Origin: Bacteroidota bacterium
GTDB taxonomy: Bacteria; Bacteroidota; Bacteroidia; Chitinophagales; Saprospiraceae
DNA length: 64,000 nucleotides
NCBI GenBank assembly: GCA_030147525.1
Contig: JASBVF010000058.1
Span: 182,957 to 246,956 of the forward strand
Direction: 5' to 3'
In this document: one piece after another, positions 60,432 through 64,000 of the stretch
How the letters are laid out: every line of letters starts with the position of its first letter
Position numbering within the stretch: the stretch's first letter is position 1
Notes under the pieces: generated by a model
What the model saw: only the letters and a program-made list of their open reading frames with translations
What the model was told of the DNA's origin: nothing
Database searches by the model: none
Translations under genes and position numbers: made by a program

Positions 60432-60834
60432 ATGAAAACACCATTCACCATTCACCATTTTAGCATTTTTACTTTTCTTTTCTTGCTCTAATGAAGACCT
60501 TCGGGTTTCGGATCAACCACCTCAAAGTGCTGCTTCTCTTATGCAAAAAGCCAAACAAGATGCACAAGAAGAATGGGACGCCTTTTTGGCAAAACACGTA
60601 AGTCTTTCAACGAACGGCCAAATCGGCGACCGCTCGGAAACTTCATCCTGCAATTGTGCTTTCCGTATCGAAGACGTTCAAATTCAAACTCCTCCCGAAC
60701 ATCCAGATTTTACAATTGAATTCATCTCCAGTACTGAATGCCAACCAGGTAATCCACGTGGAAGTACGTATTTTCAAACTATGGGGATACAGCTAACTGG
60801 ATGCGGCTGTGAACCGGAAATAGCACGTTTGTAA
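60432..60834 (+). pseudogene. Lipoprotein gene switched out of frame by a heptamer repeat
   Basis: The ATG at 60432 reads MKTPFT..., then shifts and stops after 19 codons. The downstream frame to 60834 is open and begins with a lipoprotein core (AFLLFFSC, then SNEDL), followed by about 115 residues including paired cysteines (SCNCAF, TGCGCEPE). Three copies of CACCATT (60439-60459) stand between. With two copies the reading would be one continuous MKTPFTILAFLLFFSC lipoprotein. This is either a phase-variable gene in the OFF state, a decayed gene, or a sequencing slip. An in-frame ATG at 60541 would give a protein without the signal. Function unknown; the terminator at 60846 follows. Confidence 0.7.
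60439..60459. repeat. Three perfect CACCATT heptamers
   Basis: Three tandem CACCATT copies (60439-60445, 60446-60452, 60453-60459). Because 7 is not a multiple of 3, each gain or loss shifts the reading frame of the lipoprotein gene; 2 or 5 copies restore it. The unit resembles the heptamer arms of the intergenic hairpins (opposite strand AATGGTG). Confidence 0.92.
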
Positions 60835-60845
60835 TATTTTAATTA

Positions 60846-60879
60846 AAACTCCCTCGGATTGAATAGTCCGAGGGAGTTT
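60846..60879 (+). terminator. 13-bp perfect hairpin terminator
   Basis: AAACTCCCTCGGA (60846-60858) pairs with TCCGAGGGAGTTT (60867-60879), ending in T's, 12 nt behind the lipoprotein stop and 20 nt before the next gene. Confidence 0.85.
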
Positions 60880-60898
60880 GTTGTAAAATAATCAGCCC

Positions 60899-63178
60899 AT
60901 GAATATTAATAGCCGCATTGTAATATTCTCTTTTATCTTTTTCCTTACCAATTCTTATACTACACAGGCCCAACCCTCCTCGTTTCAAATTTCAATGGAT
61001 ATTATTGGTCACAGATTAGGCGATGTAATGGTTAATGAGGAAGATAAAATCATGGCCTTATTTTATGGCCCTCCTTTTACCATTCAATCGCCACAAATTT
61101 ACCTGATGGATCTAACGGAGGGCGTTTCATCGGAATATGCGGTTAAGCTTTTTTATCCGGATCAATCTAAAGCTTGGGGCCCCAGTAGATCTGTCTATTT
61201 TCATGATAGAATTACCATACTTCAAAGTGTTACTCAAGGACCGTCTACTCCGCTTACCCTTATCAACTACAATGTAGTATCTGGAGAGAGTTGGGCTCGA
61301 AAGCCCGTTCATTGGTCACCTTTATCCTACGGGGATTTTATCCATAAAGACGATGGTAATATTATTTATTTACAGACAATCGATCCTTATATCCTGGAAC
61401 TCTACCACCTCGATAGCCTTGGTAATGATATCTGGCATATAGGTCTGTTATTCAGCAAACCCGGCTTCAATACTTTTCAACTTTTATCAGATGAAATCGC
61501 CTATATTCCGAATGAGGGTTATTACATCAGCGGCAGGTTTGATAATTATAATAACACGGGCAAGGATGAATGTTTTATCCTAAAAACAGATCTCGACGGC
61601 ATGCCGGTAACCATGAAAACACTCCCGGAATTAGATGAAGGCCAGATTTATGCGGTCAATGACGGTATTTACCTGCTCGGCAAAACAAATGTCGCTTATC
61701 CTTTTACCGATAACAAAACCAACGCTGTCCTGGCCCGTTTTACCCCTGATCTGGAACTTGAGTGGGCTAAAGTTTTCCATGCCGATGCCTTTGAATATGC
61801 CAATGCTACCATGAATATTTTGCCCGACGGCAACCTCGTGTTAGGCTATTCCACTTACGGCGCATTCCCGGTCGTACTGGCCAGGCTGGACGCCGCCGGT
61901 AATATCCAATGGCAAAGAGGCTACCCGCTTTATGAACCCCAGATCGACGCCCTGAGCGACGGCTCGCTGCTACTGACGACCCGGTTGCATTTCGATTCTA
62001 CCGGCGCAGTTTTTCCCCGAATGATCGTTTCAAAAACTGATCCACTGGGTTTCATCGAAGGCTGTCCGGTATTACCTTCCTGCTTGAAAAGCAACCCTGT
62101 TTCCCTGACTTTCGGGACTATGAATGTCGATACATTTCACAATGACAGCCTGGCACTGGCGAACATTGCCACCGGAACGGCTCAGTTTAGCTTCTCCGAT
62201 TTTTGTGAAATACCAGCGCCACCTACGGCCTACTTCGACTTTCCGGATACGCTCTGCCTCGGCGACAGCGCCTGGACAACCGGCGTTTACAATCAACTTG
62301 CCCATAAAGTCGAGTGGCAACTTACCGGTAACAACACCGATATCACTCTTGAGGATTCGCTGACGTTTGGACACCGGTTCATTCAACCGGGTGAATATCA
62401 TCTCTTGCAGCGGGTCTGGTTCCTTGGCTGTGCCTACGATTACGAGCAGACTATTGTCGTGCTGGATGACCTAAAGATAAACATCGATCCATCGGGAACA
62501 GTATGCGATCTACTGCCTGTCTCATTAAGTGTTGCCTCCGGCAGGCCCTTGAAAAGTTACCTTTGGAGCAATGCAGTGAACAGCCCCTCTATCGAAGTTT
62601 CGCAGAGCGGACAATACGCTGTCACCGTAAGTGACGGTTATTGTACTGCCGCCGATTCCGCCGGGATTGTATTGGTCGCTTCGCAATTCGGCGGCCGGCC
62701 ACCTCTGATCCTCCCTTCCGATACAGCGCTGTGCCCGCAGGACTTGCCCTGGGAACCATCTTTGTTCAGCGACTTCACAGATGTCTTTTTGATCAACGGA
62801 GAACCCACCATTCTTCCGCTCAAACTTTACGACCAAGGCGTTTACAGTATGGCCGTTAACATAGATGGGTGTGATTACGGTGACGTAGTTTCTTTGCAAG
62901 TAGATGACTGTACCACAGCAGTATATCTTCCCAATGTTTTCAGCCCTAATGGCGATGGCATTAACGACGGGTTTTTCCCGCAAGGAAAAAATTTCGAACC
63001 TATCAAATTGGCAATCTACGATCGATGGGGTGGTTTAGTGAAAGAAATTAAATTAGCCCCTTTCATGTGGAATGCCCACGACATACCACAAGGTGTTTAC
63101 GTCTACATATTTGAATACCTTGAAACAATAAGCAGAAAAAGACACCGAATTGAGGGAACTGTTACGGTGCTTAGGTAG
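60899..63178 (+). CDS. Large exported protein with CHU_C (type B T9SS) end
   Basis: 759 residues. Signal peptide (FFLTNSYTTQAQ). Residues about 30-410 are a repeated beta-propeller-like region (LGNDIWHIGLLF, GYYISGRFDNYNNTG, NLVLGYSTYGAFPVVLARLDAAG). Two or more PKD/Ig-like domains follow (PTAYFDFPDTLCLGD, GEYHLLQRVWFLG). The end is the gliding-motility-associated CHU_C domain (NVFSPNGDGINDGFFPQG, IYDRWGGLVKE, VYVYIFEY). Likely exported by the type IX system and held at the surface. AT-rich at its 5' part compared with upstream genes. Confidence 0.88.
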   Translation: MNINSRIVIFSFIFFLTNSYTTQAQPSSFQISMDIIGHRLGDVMVNEEDKIMALFYGPPFTIQSPQIYLMDLTEGVSSEYAVKLFYPDQSKAWGPSRSVYFHDRITILQSVTQGPSTPLTLINYNVVSGESWARKPVHWSPLSYGDFIHKDDGNIIYLQTIDPYILELYHLDSLGNDIWHIGLLFSKPGFNTFQLLSDEIAYIPNEGYYISGRFDNYNNTGKDECFILKTDLDGMPVTMKTLPELDEGQIYAVNDGIYLLGKTNVAYPFTDNKTNAVLARFTPDLELEWAKVFHADAFEYANATMNILPDGNLVLGYSTYGAFPVVLARLDAAGNIQWQRGYPLYEPQIDALSDGSLLLTTRLHFDSTGAVFPRMIVSKTDPLGFIEGCPVLPSCLKSNPVSLTFGTMNVDTFHNDSLALANIATGTAQFSFSDFCEIPAPPTAYFDFPDTLCLGDSAWTTGVYNQLAHKVEWQLTGNNTDITLEDSLTFGHRFIQPGEYHLLQRVWFLGCAYDYEQTIVVLDDLKINIDPSGTVCDLLPVSLSVASGRPLKSYLWSNAVNSPSIEVSQSGQYAVTVSDGYCTAADSAGIVLVASQFGGRPPLILPSDTALCPQDLPWEPSLFSDFTDVFLINGEPTILPLKLYDQGVYSMAVNIDGCDYGDVVSLQVDDCTTAVYLPNVFSPNGDGINDGFFPQGKNFEPIKLAIYDRWGGLVKEIKLAPFMWNAHDIPQGVYVYIFEYLETISRKRHRIEGTVTVLR

Positions 63179-63396
63179 GAATTTTTTGAGATATTTTTAG
63201 AAAAATATGGTTCTTGCGACGAGTGTAGCAGACCTGCCGCAAGAGCCGCTTCGCTAAACGCTTGCTTAAACGGTGGGATATTTTGAATGAAAGAAGCTGG
63301 CGGTACGTTTATGAAGTGAAAGACTTGTAACAACTGAAGAGCAAAGTTTGTGACGAGTTGGACTGTTCTTCGATTTACAGGTGGTATAAAAGTAGG
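63179..63396. other. AT-rich gap with possible decayed coding remnant
   Basis: It holds an imperfect hairpin (GGTTCTTGCG 63210-63219 against CGCAAGAGCC near 63239-63248). One plus frame (about 63271-63400, one stop) reads RWDILNERSWRYVYEV then stop, then QLKSKVCDELDCSSIYRWYK, resembling the HTH end of IS3-type transposase A proteins. Likeness is by eye only. Confidence 0.3.
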
Positions 63397-63726
63397 TTAA
63401 AGGTTATTATCATCCATATAATTTTTCAACCACTTGTTCAACTTGATTCTTCCATTTATACATTTTCTAAAATTCTCGTCTCTCTTTTTTGTAAATTCAA
63501 TATTTCTGTAATCAATGATTGCCTCACCAATTACAGCAAAAACCGGCTTTTTTAATTCTTGTACGAATACCAACGCTACCATATCATAACAATCAACATA
63601 TCCTTTCTCGATTGTAGTTGTAGGCACGAGCTTTCCCTCTTGATTTTTAACAAAAAAATCTAAAAAAATGATTACAGTATCTTCCTTTAGTTCTAAGCCA
63701 ATTAAATTTAAATCAAGGGATAACAA
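63397..63726 (-). CDS. Hypothetical protein, 5' end uncertain
   Basis: 109 residues from a TTG at 63726; the frame stays open upstream to 63831 (reading SAKFEAYKLIAEFDCFCQGIVEG) without any ATG. Beta/alpha pattern (LNLIGLELKEDTVIIFLDFFVKN, YDMVALVFVQELKKPVFAVI), AT-rich codons. No domain recognised; size and composition would suit a small cytosolic or immunity-like protein, which is speculation. The real start may be a rare codon upstream, or the gene may be the 3' part of a broken one. Confidence 0.5.
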   Translation of the reverse strand: MLSLDLNLIGLELKEDTVIIFLDFFVKNQEGKLVPTTTIEKGYVDCYDMVALVFVQELKKPVFAVIGEAIIDYRNIEFTKKRDENFRKCINGRIKLNKWLKNYMDDNNL

Positions 63727-63831
63727 ATCATATCTTTTATTACTTGGATCTGTATCGCTTGTACCCTCAACTATGCCTTGACAAAAGCAATCGAACTCTG
63801 CTATGAGTTTGTAAGCTTCGAATTTTGCTGA

Positions 63832-64000
63832 TTATATCGGATCGCGTAGCTGCCTAAATCCACCTAAAGACGAGGCTATAAGCAGATTTTGCAACCAATC
63901 CTGATGAAAAATATATCCATTTAACCTTGCTGCCGGACTGATCAACTCAGGGAACCTATCCGTGACAGCAGGACAAGATGGCGAAAAGTTATAAAGCAGG
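63832..64000 (-). CDS. 3' fragment of a gene entering from the right edge
   Basis: An open minus-strand frame of 55 codons from the right edge to TAA at 63834-63832 (starts LLYNFSPSCPAV, ends GGFRQLRDPI). It is in the same frame as the following hypothetical gene and separated from it only by this stop, so the two may be one gene with a nonsense change. Not recognised. Confidence 0.35.
   Translation of the reverse strand, partial: LLYNFSPSCPAVTDRFPELISPAARLNGYIFHQDWLQNLLIASSLGGFRQLRDPI

Noticed and set aside
1..64000. tRNA, rRNA, riboswitches, prophage, integrative element
   Set aside because: No T-loop/cloverleaf pattern, rRNA stretch, known riboswitch core, integrase, or attachment duplication was recognised by eye; small or divergent ones could be missed.

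Overview
The window looks like chromosomal DNA of a free-living Bacteroidota, most likely of the Saprospiria/Lewinella type (inference, no search was run). Supporting signs: five secreted proteins with type IX secretion C-terminal signals (four type A, one CHU_C/type B), many short-signal lipoproteins, an S46 dipeptidyl peptidase with the DPP11 arginine, several Bacteroidota-type promoters (TTTG or TTG, about 21-23 nt, TAnnTTTG), and succinylase-branch lysine genes. No rRNA, tRNA, CRISPR array, complete insertion sequence or prophage was seen.

Layout. 1-12.7 kb: cell-envelope and peptidase genes (outer-membrane barrels, zincin, GH3-like/beta-lactamase fusion, M42 and M1 peptidases, flippase, dapB, a T9SS protein). 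12.9-19.8 kb: oligopeptidase B, a PIN toxin/antitoxin pair, an S24 repressor, DPP11. 19.8-27 kb: B3/B4 protein, Gfo/Idh oxidoreductase, CotH-T9SS protein, OmpA lipoprotein, TonB-like protein, recO. 27.3-36.8 kb: housekeeping block (DEAD-box helicase, dnaB, deoC, SPOR protein, dapD, dnaG). The 1 kb gap between dapD and dnaG carries three tandem minus-strand units that look like small RNAs. 36.9-43.7 kb: a probable six-gene run, egtB-egtD (ergothioneine) followed by UBP zinc finger, cNMP/histidine kinase, receiver/Trx-like/TrxR-like fusion and bestrophin. 43.7-48 kb: a minus-strand group of lipoproteins and a T9SS protein. 48.5-58.5 kb: ABC permease, deformylase-like gene, hypF, four-helix sensor, UbiB kinase, acetyltransferases. 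58.7-64 kb: beta-helix T9SS protein, a lipoprotein put out of frame by a heptamer repeat, a CHU_C protein, and an AT-richer, partly decayed right edge.

Three things deserve attention. (1) The three small-RNA-like units at 33.05-33.42 kb share a 22-nt core, while their terminator stems differ in sequence but keep pairing. (2) Intergenic hairpins recur across the window. Their arms are built from 7-10 bp tandem units that differ from locus to locus, and two unit families recur at distant sites. (3) At 60439-60459 three CACCATT heptamers sit inside a signal-peptide coding region; removing one copy restores a normal lipoprotein, which suggests phase variation. The redox-flavoured signalling cassette beside the ergothioneine genes is the most interesting gene cluster; its thioredoxin-reductase-like domain has no redox-active CxxC.
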